Positions 36,367 through 44,949 of a stretch of DNA of 64,000 nt are shown here, one piece after another. The position numbers and the translations under genes were made by a program. The DNA comes from Cyclobacteriaceae bacterium YHN15 (lineage in GTDB: Bacteria; Bacteroidota; Bacteroidia; Cytophagales; Cyclobacteriaceae). The first letter of the stretch is position 1; each line of letters starts with the position of its first letter. The notes under the pieces are model-generated. The model was not told the DNA's origin and searched no databases. It worked only from the letters and a program-made list of their open reading frames with translations. The stretch spans positions 745,354-809,353 of the forward strand of contig RKQB01000002.1 in NCBI GenBank assembly GCA_003797895.1, given 5' to 3'.

Positions 36367-37260
36367 ATGCGACTTAAAAATTTATCCTTTCCTATACTCA
36401 TTTTCATTTTACCTTTTTTTGCTGTAGCCCAGACTTCAACAGATCTCATATCCCTGGATGCCAAGATCAATGGTTCTAAAATACAGATTACCAAAGGATC
36501 AGCGTATAAAATCACCGACAGGATCCTCTATGACAACCAACCCGATTTTATCAACGATAAGCAAATGGCTTTCTCCGCAGCAGATGAAAAAGGTAACCAT
36601 GATATCATTATTTATAATTTTGAATCCAAAAAATTCACCAACCTTACCCAAACGTCTGAAAAAAGCGAATTCTCCCCCACCCTGACAGATTGTGGCCTTT
36701 ATGTGTCGGCAGTTACCGTAGAAGAAGACGGTAAACAACGCCTATGGCTCTATCCTACCAATTTTGGAGAACCGGAACTTTTATATGATGATATCGAACC
36801 GGTCGGCTATTACGATTGGTATGACAATAAAGCAGCCATGTTTGTATTAGGAAACCCTAATTCCCTGGTGTACCCTTACAGCAAATCTGAAATATTTACC
36901 ATTAGTCAAAATGTGGGTAGATCGATCAAAAGAAAACCCAAAACAAGCATTATCACCTATATTGACAAAAATAAGGAAAGGGATATCGATGGAGAAAAAG
37001 CTTATGCTATAAAGGGATTTGATATTGAACAAAGAACCTATCTTGACTTTGGTTTTACGTTTCCCGGTTCGGAGGATTTTATCTGGCTGAACAAGAACCT
37101 GCTATTAATGGGAAAAGGTGAAGAATTGTTTGTCAGAAAAGCCAATGAAACCGACTGGCAAAAAACCGGAGAGGTATCAATTGAAGGATACCGAAACATT
37201 ACGAGAATGGCCTTTTCGGACAAACTGAAGAAGTTGGTGTTGGTAATGGAAAGGGAGTGA
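36367..37260 (+). CDS. Secreted TolB-like (PD40) beta-propeller protein
   Basis: This 297-residue protein has a signal peptide, MRLKNLSFPILIFILPFFAVAQ. The mature part contains at least three WD40/PD40-like strands with the pattern ADEKGNHDIIIYNFESKKFTNLTQ, DGKQRLWLYPTNFGEPEL and DFIWLNKNLLLMGKGEELF. This is a typical TolB-type propeller of Bacteroidota, probably periplasmic and involved in binding rather than catalysis. It is divergent from the DUF2236 gene. A 230-bp A/T-rich gap follows with no evident gene or terminator. Confidence 0.8.
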   Translation: MRLKNLSFPILIFILPFFAVAQTSTDLISLDAKINGSKIQITKGSAYKITDRILYDNQPDFINDKQMAFSAADEKGNHDIIIYNFESKKFTNLTQTSEKSEFSPTLTDCGLYVSAVTVEEDGKQRLWLYPTNFGEPELLYDDIEPVGYYDWYDNKAAMFVLGNPNSLVYPYSKSEIFTISQNVGRSIKRKPKTSIITYIDKNKERDIDGEKAYAIKGFDIEQRTYLDFGFTFPGSEDFIWLNKNLLLMGKGEELFVRKANETDWQKTGEVSIEGYRNITRMAFSDKLKKLVLVMERE

Positions 37261-37490
37261 ATCACCTTTTTTCCAAGCAATATTTACCCAAGAAAGAATG
37301 AATTTTAATTTTGAAAATTGGAGAAATTAATTTTTTTCTTTTAAAGTGACACAAAAATCAACTTTAGAAATTAGATAATTCAAGTATCATAATGGCAAGC
37401 TACAAATAAATACCTCCGATTACACCCAGACTACCAAAAACATCGCACATCTTTTCCTCTGATTGGAACATACTTTAAAGGTAATTCTAA

Positions 37491-37926
37491 CTATATAGCA
37501 TTAAGCAAGCTGACCGCCCACACTAGCCCAACTAAAAGATATAAAGTTACAATCGAGGACCCAATTATTGCCACTGTATCAAGAACAAATGGCTTTTTTG
37601 TTTCGATGTGGTTTATTCTTTCAAATGGAATTTCAAGTTTTAGCGGGGATTCCGGTTTTCTCAAAATTATTTTTAGCATATACTCCTACCAGCCTATCTT
37701 CTCTGACCTCATATAATTTGAAATCAATGACCCTTTTATTGTCATCCATCCAGATTCTATAAACTTTCCCTCTTTGAAATTGCGATTGAACAAATGGATC
37801 CGAATAGTCAGGCTTATAATTTATATCTGTGGATATGGGAAAATCCTTATATGTCACACAAGAAGTCATTACCTGAAATAACCAAAGAAACAAACTTATC
37901 TGATAGGTGAACTTTTTCATTCTCAT
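37491..37926 (-). pseudogene. Frameshifted small lipoprotein with C-terminal membrane helix
   Basis: Two minus-strand frames abut and overlap. The first (from 37926 or ATG 37920) encodes a lipoprotein signal, FQVMTSC, and ~70 residues ending EKTGIPAKT. The second continues in the +1 frame with LKLEIPFERINHIETKKP and a C-terminal transmembrane helix (TVAIIGSSIVTLYLLVGLVWAV). Removing one C from the CCCC run (plus-strand GGGG 37645-37648) joins them as EKTGIPLKLEIPFERINHIE, the expected continuation of small Bacteroidota proteins that end in an IP-x3-I-x2-IE segment plus a helix. This is either a recent frameshift, a slippery coding sequence, or a sequencing error. Confidence 0.65.
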
Positions 37927-38019
37927 GGCCGGATTTTCTTTAAGTTTTCAACTTTTTTATAAGTCTTACAGGATAGTTCAAGTGTTAAAAGAAGCAGTGG
38001 GATCAATTTTTTATATATT

Positions 38020-38163
38020 CTATTTTTTTTTATTCATTTTAAATGAATCTCCGAATAATAGGATTCCTATTATTGTTAATGTTAAAACAGTAACCCCTAC
38101 CCAAATTGCGAACAAACTAAATAACTGCTCAGATAGATAGAATTCCAAAAAGGACTGTTCCAT
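38020..38163 (-). CDS. Small 47-residue single-pass membrane protein (candidate)
   Basis: A short frame from ATG at 38163 encodes about 47 residues, beginning MEQSFLEFYLSEQLFSLF. It has one long hydrophobic stretch, AIWVGVTVLTLTIIGILLFG, and a Lys-rich end, DSFKMNKKK. The composition is typical of real small membrane proteins. It is flanked on its 5' side by 234 bp of extremely A/T-rich sequence with no other gene. It lies 94 bp upstream of the frameshifted lipoprotein gene on the same strand and could be cotranscribed with it. No RBS is visible, as usual in this genome. There is no homology basis for this call. Confidence 0.4.
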   Translation of the reverse strand: MEQSFLEFYLSEQLFSLFAIWVGVTVLTLTIIGILLFGDSFKMNKKK

Positions 38164-38397
38164 GGCGTAACGAAATATTTATTTATAAAATAAATTTTAC
38201 ACCAAATTAAAAATTGTTTTTTTATTTTTATTAAAATTAAAAATGTATAATTAGTAAACTTTACTAAAATTAAATTTTGTTTTATTAAAAATTAATAATG
38301 TCAGTATTCAAAAAATCATTTTAACTCACTATTAAATAAAAACCATTTTTGACCATCTTTTGTAATTAATAATTGATAATTGGTAAGTATAAATTCA

Positions 38398-39954
38398 TCA
38401 AGGAACCACCATCAAATAGTCATAGGTACTTTGCAAACCCAATGGAATGCCTATGGTCCAATACAGCAATAAGAAAAGGGTCCAACATACCAATAAGGTG
38501 ATTGAATAGGGAATCATAATGGATACCAAAGTACCAATACCGGTTGATTTCACATAACGTTGGCAAAAAACCACTATAAGAGGAAAATAAGGAAGCAGAG
38601 GTGTAATGATATTGGAGACTGAATCCCCTACCCTGTATGCCGCTTGGGTGAGGTCAGGGGAAATCCCTAATTGCATCAACATGGGCACAAAAATGGGACT
38701 GATCAAAGCCCACTTCGCAGATGCTGAACCGACCAATAGGTTGACAAAAGCAGTTAAAAGGACAATGCCCACAATGGTAATCTGGGCAGGCAAATCCAAA
38801 GCCTGAAGAAAATTAGCACCTTTCAATGCAGTCAAGGCCCCAATATTTGACTTTCCAAAGGCATCAATAAACAATGCACAAAAAAAGGCCATGACTATAT
38901 AATATGCCATACTTCCCATGGCTTTGCTCATGGATTGTACCATGTCCTTCATACTTTTATAAGTGCCACTTGAAAAACCATAGACCAAGCCGGGAATCCA
39001 AAACAAAATAAAAATCAATGGAACAATGGACTTCATCAGTGGAGCTCCAAATGAGGTTATCTCACCATCCGGGTCTCTCAACGCGGAATCAGAAGGAATT
39101 GCCCAAAGTATCAATATGATCAAAAAGACAAACATGGTGGCAAAAGCAATCCAAAAAGACTTTTTCTCCCTAGAATTCAGATTTTCCATAGTGGGAATAT
39201 CCACCAGATTATCATCCACCTTCACATTTTTGTTCAACCTAGGCTCAATTACCCTATCGGTAAGATACCAAACCACTGCGATGACTATCACACTCGATAA
39301 ACCTGTAAAAATTATGTTGTTCAAGGGGTTTAATAAGATTTCAGGATCCAAAATGCGAGCTGCCGATTGGGTAAAACTTTGAATCAAAGGATCTATGCTG
39401 GAAGGGATAAAATTGGCACTGAATCCACCGGATACACCTGCAAAGGCAGCTGCTATTCCTGCCAAAGGATGTCTTCCTGCCGCATAAAATATAACACCAC
39501 CCAATGGAATGACCAAAACATACCCTGCATCAGCTGCGGTATGGCTGACAATCGCTACCAAAACCAATATCGGAGTCAAAAGCATTTTTGGCGTAACACC
39601 CAACAAAAATTTTAAGCCGGCATTGATAAAACCCGAATGCTCCGCTACCCCTACACCCAACATTGCCAACAAAACGACCCCCAAAGGAGGGAAATTGATA
39701 AAGACACTGGTCATATTTGCCAAAAATGAGGCAAATTGAGTTCCTGTCAATAAATTCTGAACCCTAAGCTCTGCACCTGACCTGGGATCCACTGCCCCAA
39801 AATCAATCGGGGATAACAAAGCTGAAAAGACCCAGGTCAAAAGCATCAAAAGAAAAAACAACATGGCAGGATCAGGCAATTTATTCCCTGCCTTTTCGAT
39901 GAAGTCTAAGAATCTATCCAAAAAGGTTTTCTGCTTATTCTCAATTGTGCTCAT
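38398..39954 (-). CDS. AbgT family transporter
   Basis: This 518-residue polytopic protein (10-12 helices) belongs to the AbgT (p-aminobenzoyl-glutamate/ion-transporter) family. Landmarks are NKLPDPAMLFFLLMLLTWVF at the N terminus, ASHTAADAGYVLVIPLGGV (as SHTAADAGY), GFSANFIPSSIDPLI, and a C-terminal SASAKWALISPIFVPMLM with GDSVSNIITPLLPYFPLI. E. coli AbgT imports p-aminobenzoyl-glutamate, and other members export sulfonamides; the substrate here is unknown. It is encoded alone, downstream of a candidate gap and divergent from a gluconolactonase gene. Confidence 0.9.
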   Translation of the reverse strand: MSTIENKQKTFLDRFLDFIEKAGNKLPDPAMLFFLLMLLTWVFSALLSPIDFGAVDPRSGAELRVQNLLTGTQFASFLANMTSVFINFPPLGVVLLAMLGVGVAEHSGFINAGLKFLLGVTPKMLLTPILVLVAIVSHTAADAGYVLVIPLGGVIFYAAGRHPLAGIAAAFAGVSGGFSANFIPSSIDPLIQSFTQSAARILDPEILLNPLNNIIFTGLSSVIVIAVVWYLTDRVIEPRLNKNVKVDDNLVDIPTMENLNSREKKSFWIAFATMFVFLIILILWAIPSDSALRDPDGEITSFGAPLMKSIVPLIFILFWIPGLVYGFSSGTYKSMKDMVQSMSKAMGSMAYYIVMAFFCALFIDAFGKSNIGALTALKGANFLQALDLPAQITIVGIVLLTAFVNLLVGSASAKWALISPIFVPMLMQLGISPDLTQAAYRVGDSVSNIITPLLPYFPLIVVFCQRYVKSTGIGTLVSIMIPYSITLLVCWTLFLLLYWTIGIPLGLQSTYDYLMVVP

Positions 39955-40090
39955 ATTGGGCTATATTTAGGCGGTGGTAAAACAAAGAACCTAATTTAAA
40001 GGCTAAATACCGCTTTCAAAAACTTATTTGCTCAGCAAATAAAAAATTCTTCTTTAAACAAGCACTTCATACATTGTAACCTTTTAACCA

Positions 40091-41011
40091 ATGAATATTA
40101 TGTTAAAAAAAGAAACACTGATTTTATTCCTATTAGTAACCTTTACAACCTTACAGCTTTCAGCCCAAATTGAAGATAAAAGGAAAATAGTTGCCAAAAA
40201 TGCTGAACTGGTAAAAGTGGCAGATGGATTTACTTTTACTGAAGGGCCAGCTGTACATCGGAACGGGGATGTCTATTTTACCGACCAACCCAATAACAAA
40301 ATCATCAAATGGTCAGCTACCCGAAATGAGATCAGCGTCTTTATGGAAGATGCAGGACGTTCCAATGGGATGTTTTTTGACCGTATGGGAAACTTGATTA
40401 CATGCGCAGATATGGACAACCAGTTGTGGTCCATAGATGACAAAGGTAATGCTAAAGTATTGATAGAAAACTTCAAAGGTAAACAACTGAATGGGCCCAA
40501 CGATTTATGGATTGCACCCAACGGTGGAATTTACATCACTGACCCACTTTACAAAAGACCTTATTGGGAAAGGGATCCTGAAATGCAACAAGATGGAGAA
40601 CATCTCTATTATTTATCACCTGACCGACTTCAATTTTTCAGGGTAGATGAAAATCTGGTCAAACCCAATGGTATTATCGGAACTCCTGATGGTAAAAAAC
40701 TGTATGTTGCGGACATTGGTGACAATAAAACCTATGTTTATGATATTGAAGAGGATGGCTACCTCAAAAACCGAAGGGTGTTTGCCGAGATGGGTTCTGA
40801 CGGTATGACATTGGACTATAGAGGTAATGTTTACCTGACCGGCAAAGGAGTAACCGTTTTTGATTATAAAGGTGAAAAAATTGCGCATATCCCTGTTCCC
40901 GAAAACTGGACCGCCAATGTAGCATTGGGAGGAACAGAAAGAAAAACATTGTTCATTACCGCGATGGGTGCCGTTTATACCTTGGAAATGAAAAATAGAG
41001 GTGTTTACTAA
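40091..41011 (+). CDS. SMP-30/gluconolactonase family secreted hydrolase
   Basis: This 306-residue six-bladed propeller of the SGL/LRE-like family has a signal peptide (LILFLLVTFTTLQLSAQ). Core segments are FTEGPAVHRNGDVYFTDQPNN (metal Glu), SNGMFFDRMGNLITCADM, LNGPNDLWIAPNGGIYITDP (Asn-Asp metal region) and VKPNGIIGTPDGKKLYVADI. The calcium ligands in these positions match gluconolactonases, which hydrolyse sugar lactones. A periplasmic location is expected. It stands alone and ends in a strong terminator. ATG at 40091 was used, with a second in-frame ATG at 40100. Confidence 0.9.
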   Translation: MNIMLKKETLILFLLVTFTTLQLSAQIEDKRKIVAKNAELVKVADGFTFTEGPAVHRNGDVYFTDQPNNKIIKWSATRNEISVFMEDAGRSNGMFFDRMGNLITCADMDNQLWSIDDKGNAKVLIENFKGKQLNGPNDLWIAPNGGIYITDPLYKRPYWERDPEMQQDGEHLYYLSPDRLQFFRVDENLVKPNGIIGTPDGKKLYVADIGDNKTYVYDIEEDGYLKNRRVFAEMGSDGMTLDYRGNVYLTGKGVTVFDYKGEKIAHIPVPENWTANVALGGTERKTLFITAMGAVYTLEMKNRGVY

Positions 41012-41022
41012 TCTTTTCAGAA

Positions 41023-41065
41023 TAAAAAAAAGGCAGGCCGCAAATGAACGACCTGCCTTTTTTTA
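41023..41065. terminator. Terminator after the gluconolactonase gene
   Basis: AGGCAGG-C-CG pairs with CG-A-CCTGCCT (one mismatch) across an 8-nt loop, with A-runs on the left and T7 on the right. Its symmetry lets it also act on the converging DsbA-like gene. Confidence 0.88.
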
Positions 41066-41144
41066 TACCAAAAAATAGAATTTTTCAGATATGGAACTTG
41101 TCCCTTCTTAAAATTGAGACCTCAATATCAAGTCCAACATCTTT

Positions 41145-41855
41145 TTAATCACAATTCCCCTCAACATCACAACTTGTTCCGTCTGCCATGCCAACAGTAT
41201 TCAATGCTGGATTATTTTGCAGATGCTCTTCCCATGCCTTCAACAAAGTTTGCTCGAAAACCTCATGCGGTTGGGCACCGGAAATCCCGTATTTTCTATC
41301 AATTACAAAGAAAGGGACTCCCCTCACACCTATTAGGCGTGATTCATAAATATCCTGTTCAACCATTTCGCTAAATTCATCAGAATCCAGGCATTTTTCT
41401 GCCCTTTCCTTTTCAATTCCAAGCTCCAAAGCAAAACCCAACAAAGTATTTTTGTCATCAATATTGGCTCCCTCAGTGAAATATCCCTTCAATAAGCGTT
41501 CCTTCATTTCATTTCCTTTTCCTTGGGATTTTGCCAAATGAAGCAATCTGTGGGCATTTCTTGCATTTGCTACCACAGTTTTATCCATATGGTATTCTAA
41601 TCCTTCTCCAGAGGCCATTTCCACGACCTGTTGCGTGATCTGTTTGGTTTGATCCATACTCCAACCCTTCGTCTCAGCAAGGTATTCCAAAGTGTTTTTT
41701 GAAGGATCTGTTTGCATATCCGGGTTAAGTAAAAAACTCTTCCATTCAATTTTTACCTGGTCTGCAAAATCAAAACCCTCTAAGGCGGCCTCCAACCTTC
41801 TTTTTCCTATATAACAAAATGGACACATAATGTCCGACCAAATCTCTATTTTCAT
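41145..41855 (-). CDS. DsbA-family oxidoreductase (FrnE-like)
   Basis: This 236-residue thioredoxin-fold protein has the redox motif CPFC near the start (IWSDIMCPFCYIGKRRLEAA) and a long helical insertion. It is followed by YGISGAQPHEVFEQTLLKAW. FrnE proteins are cytosolic, since no signal peptide is seen, and act as disulfide isomerases or 2-hydroxychromene-2-carboxylate-isomerase-like enzymes. The C-terminal extension carries two more cysteines (TSCDVEGNC). The gene ends about 80 bp before the converging terminator. Confidence 0.9.
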   Translation of the reverse strand: MKIEIWSDIMCPFCYIGKRRLEAALEGFDFADQVKIEWKSFLLNPDMQTDPSKNTLEYLAETKGWSMDQTKQITQQVVEMASGEGLEYHMDKTVVANARNAHRLLHLAKSQGKGNEMKERLLKGYFTEGANIDDKNTLLGFALELGIEKERAEKCLDSDEFSEMVEQDIYESRLIGVRGVPFFVIDRKYGISGAQPHEVFEQTLLKAWEEHLQNNPALNTVGMADGTSCDVEGNCD

Positions 41856-41900
41856 AGTTCAGAATAAGTTATTTCTTTACTAAATCAAATTTAATAGGTT

Positions 41901-42068
41901 ATGGTTCAAAAAATTAAAACAAAGGAGTGTCCTTCATGTGCCATGGAGGTGGATCAAAAAGCAGAATTCTGTCCGATCTGCCAATTTCACTTTCCAAAAA
42001 GAAAACCCTTTTTAGCTTGGGTAGCGATATTTTTGGTTTTACTGTTTCTTCTCTTTTTGATCTTTTAA
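41901..42068 (+). CDS. Zinc-ribbon single-pass membrane microprotein (55 residues)
   Basis: This short frame starts at ATG 41901. Residues 10-27 hold CPSC and CPIC separated by 10 residues, a complete zinc-ribbon of the C-x2-C...C-x2-C type. A basic patch (FPKRKPF) and a C-terminal hydrophobic helix (LAWVAIFLVLLFLLFLIF) follow. It is thus a small zinc protein anchored in the membrane with its ribbon in the cytoplasm. It lies between the divergent DsbA-like gene and the converging Fic gene. Small zinc-ribbon/TM proteins of this form are common, but their role is not known. Confidence 0.75.
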   Translation: MVQKIKTKECPSCAMEVDQKAEFCPICQFHFPKRKPFLAWVAIFLVLLFLLFLIF

Positions 42069-42098
42069 AAAATCATCCCATGAAATAATTCATAGGAT
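42062..42098 (-). terminator. Minus-strand terminator after the Fic gene
   Basis: CATCCCATGAA / TTCATAGGATG forms an 11-bp stem with one wobble and a short loop. Read on the minus strand it follows the Fic stop at 42125 and is succeeded by TTTTTTAAAAG. It also overlaps the stop codon of the zinc-ribbon gene on the plus strand. Confidence 0.65.
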
Positions 42099-42124
42099 GA
42101 CATTCAAAACTTAAAGACAGTACC

Positions 42125-43195
42125 CTAAACCAATTCAAGATGCTTTTCCAAGGAATCCTTGACTGCATCTGTCACCAAATGGTAAAATGGCTCGGGATTA
42201 TTGTCCACCTGTACTGCTTCCAAAGCCCTGTAATAAGCCATTCTGGAATTGATATCCCCTTTTAGATTGGCAATGGTCAGTCCATTTTTTAATAGAATAA
42301 GATTCATCACCAACCTACTTGTCCTTCCATTCCCATCTATAAATGGATGAATACTGACCAATCGCTCATGCATTTCAGCAGCCAAAATGACAGGATGAAG
42401 GATTTTCTTTTGGGCATCATAATGAACCAAATACGCTTCCATCATTTTATTGAGCAAATAAGGCTGAGGAGGTAAATGCACACTTCCTGAAATCCTCACA
42501 GGAACAGACCTATATCTACCTGCATTGTCCTTATCTATACCTTTTAGAATGAGATAATGCAATTCCATTAAGACCCTTGGACTGAAATCCAGCTGATCTT
42601 TTACCAATTGCTCCATATAATCGATAGCCTCTGCATGATTGATAGCTTCAAGATGCTCCCTCATGGATTTCCCCCCTATGGTAATCCCTTCATTGACCAC
42701 TAAATGGGTCTCCTGAAGACTAAGGGTATTCCCTTCTATACGGTTACTTTCATAAGTATAGGCGATATGGAAAAATTCGGTCATTTTTTGAAGTTGTATC
42801 AGATTCAAAGGCTTCTTGGATACCCATTCCTTTTTCAAATCATCCACCTGAAGGAGTTTTGATTTGACTGAATCACTAAGGTCTTTCATCTTTAAGGCCT
42901 GTGTACTATTCAAATATTCCACTCTGGATTCTGCCAAAGTCAAAATCTCCTTCGCATCTTTCTCCAACTCCAATAATTGATAAACTTTTTCAGCCAGCCA
43001 AGTTTTGCGAAGCGCATCAAAGGGTAGTTTCAATACCTCAGACAATGCCTTTAGATTCTCTTCTGTAGGCAAGCGCACCCCTTTTTCAAACTTTGAAATC
43101 AAAGCTGGGTCAATACCGCTTTGGTAAGCAAGGTTTCGGACAACTATTCCTTTTTCCTTTCTGGCTTCCATTAGAACCTGGGCCAAAGTTTTCAT
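42125..43195 (-). CDS. Fic-domain protein with N-terminal XRE helix-turn-helix
   Basis: This 356-residue fusion has an XRE-type HTH at residues 1-60 (SGIDPALISKFEKGVRLPTE) and a helical linker to ~130. A Fic domain carries the full motif HPFIDGNGRTSR (283-294), so it should be catalytically competent, usually transferring AMP from ATP to a target hydroxyl. Residues 150-155 read S-N-R-I-E-G, matching the (S/T)xxxE(G/N) inhibitory helix of class II Fic proteins, with Glu154 as the inhibitory residue. The HTH suggests that it represses its own promoter, where two perfect 15-bp repeats lie. No antitoxin gene is adjacent. Confidence 0.93.
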   Translation of the reverse strand: MKTLAQVLMEARKEKGIVVRNLAYQSGIDPALISKFEKGVRLPTEENLKALSEVLKLPFDALRKTWLAEKVYQLLELEKDAKEILTLAESRVEYLNSTQALKMKDLSDSVKSKLLQVDDLKKEWVSKKPLNLIQLQKMTEFFHIAYTYESNRIEGNTLSLQETHLVVNEGITIGGKSMREHLEAINHAEAIDYMEQLVKDQLDFSPRVLMELHYLILKGIDKDNAGRYRSVPVRISGSVHLPPQPYLLNKMMEAYLVHYDAQKKILHPVILAAEMHERLVSIHPFIDGNGRTSRLVMNLILLKNGLTIANLKGDINSRMAYYRALEAVQVDNNPEPFYHLVTDAVKDSLEKHLELV

Positions 43196-43208
43196 TTTGC
43201 TTTAACTT

Positions 43209-43238
43209 TTGTTGACAAATTTATTGTTGACAAATTTA
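43209..43238. promoter_or_regulatory. Tandem 15-bp repeat overlapping Fic promoter elements, likely operators
   Basis: TTGTTGACAAATTTA occurs twice in perfect tandem (43209-43223, 43224-43238) within the 115-bp gap between the divergent Fic and aminotransferase genes. Each copy contains TTGT-N2-ACAA, a short dyad. On the minus strand each also contains TAAATTTG (43216-43223 and 43231-43238), an exact -7 element for the Fic gene whose ATG is at 43195. Operators overlapping the promoter of an HTH-bearing protein are the classical arrangement for autorepression. Confidence 0.6.
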
Positions 43239-43310
43239 GTCATTTTTTTTTGGTGGAATTGTTTTTTTTCTAACTTTTTTTCCACAAATTGAAATTCAAA
43301 CCCAGAAATA

Positions 43311-44576
43311 ATGAATAAAAGATCTTTCCTTAAAAATCTAGCAATTACAGGTATTGCCTCAACAGCTTCTTTCAAAGCCTTATCCAAAACAATTGAAAAA
43401 TACCAGCATATCCCTGCTGAGCAATTGGCATCAGATGAAGGTTTTTGGGAAAAGATCAGGGCCGGTTACAAATTAAAGCCTGATTATATAAACTTGGAAA
43501 ACGGTTACTATTGTTTTATTCCGCAGGAAACATTGGAAGGATATATTGCGATGATCAGGGAAATCAACTATCAGGGTTCCTGGTATTTCAGAACGGAACA
43601 ATGGGAAAATAAAGACAAAGCAGCAGCAAGACTGGCAAAAACCTTCGGAGGAACACCAGACGAAGTAGCCATCACAAGAAATGCTACCGAATCCTTGGAC
43701 ATTATTATTGCAGGGTATCCTTGGCAAAAAGGTGATGAAGCAGTTTATGCTGAACAGGATTACGGCAGCATTAAAAACATGTTTGAATTGGCTTCCAGAA
43801 GGTACGGAATGGTCAACAAAATTGTGGATGTCCCTTTGCACCCTCAATCAGACGAAGAAATCGTGAAAATTTACGAAGATGCCATCACGCCTAGAACCAA
43901 GTTGATCATGGTCAGTCATATGATCAATATAACCGGACAGATCCTTCCTGTAAAAAAAATAGGTGACATGGCCCACAGTCATGGTGTGGAAGTGATGCTT
44001 GATGGCGCCCATTGTATTGCCCATTTTGATTTTAGGATTGATGAACTCAATTGTGACTATTATGCATGCAGTCTCCATAAATGGCTGAGTGTTCCTTTGG
44101 GCGCCGGTCTTTTGTATGTTAAAAAAGATAAAATAAAGAAAATCTGGCCATTGATGGCGCCATATGAATTGGACCATGCAAATATCAAGAACCTGAACCA
44201 CACTGGTACCCATCCTGTTTCCACGGATCTTGCGGTAAACAATGCAATAGATTATTTTGAAAAAATTGGTGCCAAAAGAAAAGAAGAAAGATTGAGATAC
44301 CTGCAATTGTATTGGTCAGACAAAGTAAGAAATGTTTCCGGCATACAGGTAAATACCCCATCAGACCCATCTAGGAGTTGTGGGATTGCCAATGTGGGCA
44401 TTGAAGGCATGGACCCATCGGATATGGCCAAAATATTATTGAACAAACATGGAATCTACACAGTGGGCATAGACTATGCGGGTGTCGTGGGATGCAGGAT
44501 CACCCCCAACATTTATACAACCCCAGCGGAATTGGATGTTTTTGTTGGCGCTTTGAAAGAAATGGCAAAATCCTGA
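43311..44576 (+). CDS. Class V aminotransferase with N-terminal Tat-like signal (isopenicillin-N-epimerase-like)
   Basis: This 421-residue PLP enzyme has an N-terminal RSFLKNLAITGIASTASFKA of Tat-like type (KRSFLK), so it may be exported folded with its cofactor. The PLP-binding Lys is in CSLHKWLSVPLGAG, HGVEVMLDGAH is the conserved Asp/His region, and EVAITRNATESLDIIIAGY is the PLP phosphate region. Family relatives include isopenicillin-N epimerase and cysteine-desulfurase-like enzymes; the substrate is unknown. It is divergent from the Fic gene. The gap after it (373 bp) leads to the arginine operon. Confidence 0.88.
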   Translation: MNKRSFLKNLAITGIASTASFKALSKTIEKYQHIPAEQLASDEGFWEKIRAGYKLKPDYINLENGYYCFIPQETLEGYIAMIREINYQGSWYFRTEQWENKDKAAARLAKTFGGTPDEVAITRNATESLDIIIAGYPWQKGDEAVYAEQDYGSIKNMFELASRRYGMVNKIVDVPLHPQSDEEIVKIYEDAITPRTKLIMVSHMINITGQILPVKKIGDMAHSHGVEVMLDGAHCIAHFDFRIDELNCDYYACSLHKWLSVPLGAGLLYVKKDKIKKIWPLMAPYELDHANIKNLNHTGTHPVSTDLAVNNAIDYFEKIGAKRKEERLRYLQLYWSDKVRNVSGIQVNTPSDPSRSCGIANVGIEGMDPSDMAKILLNKHGIYTVGIDYAGVVGCRITPNIYTTPAELDVFVGALKEMAKS

Positions 44577-44779
44577 TTTTCCTTTTTTCTAATAATCACA
44601 GTCCTTATCTATTTTAATATCAATAGAACAATATCAAAATTCAAATTTCAAAATAAATACTTGGATTTTATTCCAAACCTTTTAACCTTTGCAAACGTTT
44701 TCATCACAAATGCAAATCTTAAACAACATAGCAAAAGATACATCTATCGCTCCACTTTCTTTGGAAGGGTTGTCTATGT

Positions 44780-44787
44780 TATTTTTG
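44780..44787 (+). promoter_or_regulatory. Possible promoter -7 element for the arginine operon
   Basis: In the 373-bp gene-free gap 44577-44949, TATTTTTG fits TANNTTTG. TTTG at 44760-44763 is a -33 candidate with 16-nt spacing, slightly short. About 160 nt of untranslated leader would then precede the operon, in which GGG-CAGGGT-CCC (around 44819-44832) is the only hairpin-like element noticed. No ArgR-box could be recognised by eye. Confidence 0.35.
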
Positions 44788-44949
44788 ACTCCATTGAGGA
44801 GGTTTAGGAACAGCTTTAGGGCAGGGTCCCTATAATATATATTGGTGTGTCCTACGTGGATGACCTACAATAGCCCGCAATCCAATTATATTTCTTGAAC
44901 CAAATGCTCTCCGAGCAATTAACCATCTATTAATTCCCTATTGGACATA

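Noticed and set aside
37907..38140. 77-residue plus-strand ORF
   Set aside because: It overlaps the better minus-strand candidates at both ends and its sequence is the antisense of an A/T-rich hydrophobic frame.
43848..44306. 152-residue minus-strand ORF inside the class V aminotransferase
   Set aside because: Antisense shadow with no start context or domain.
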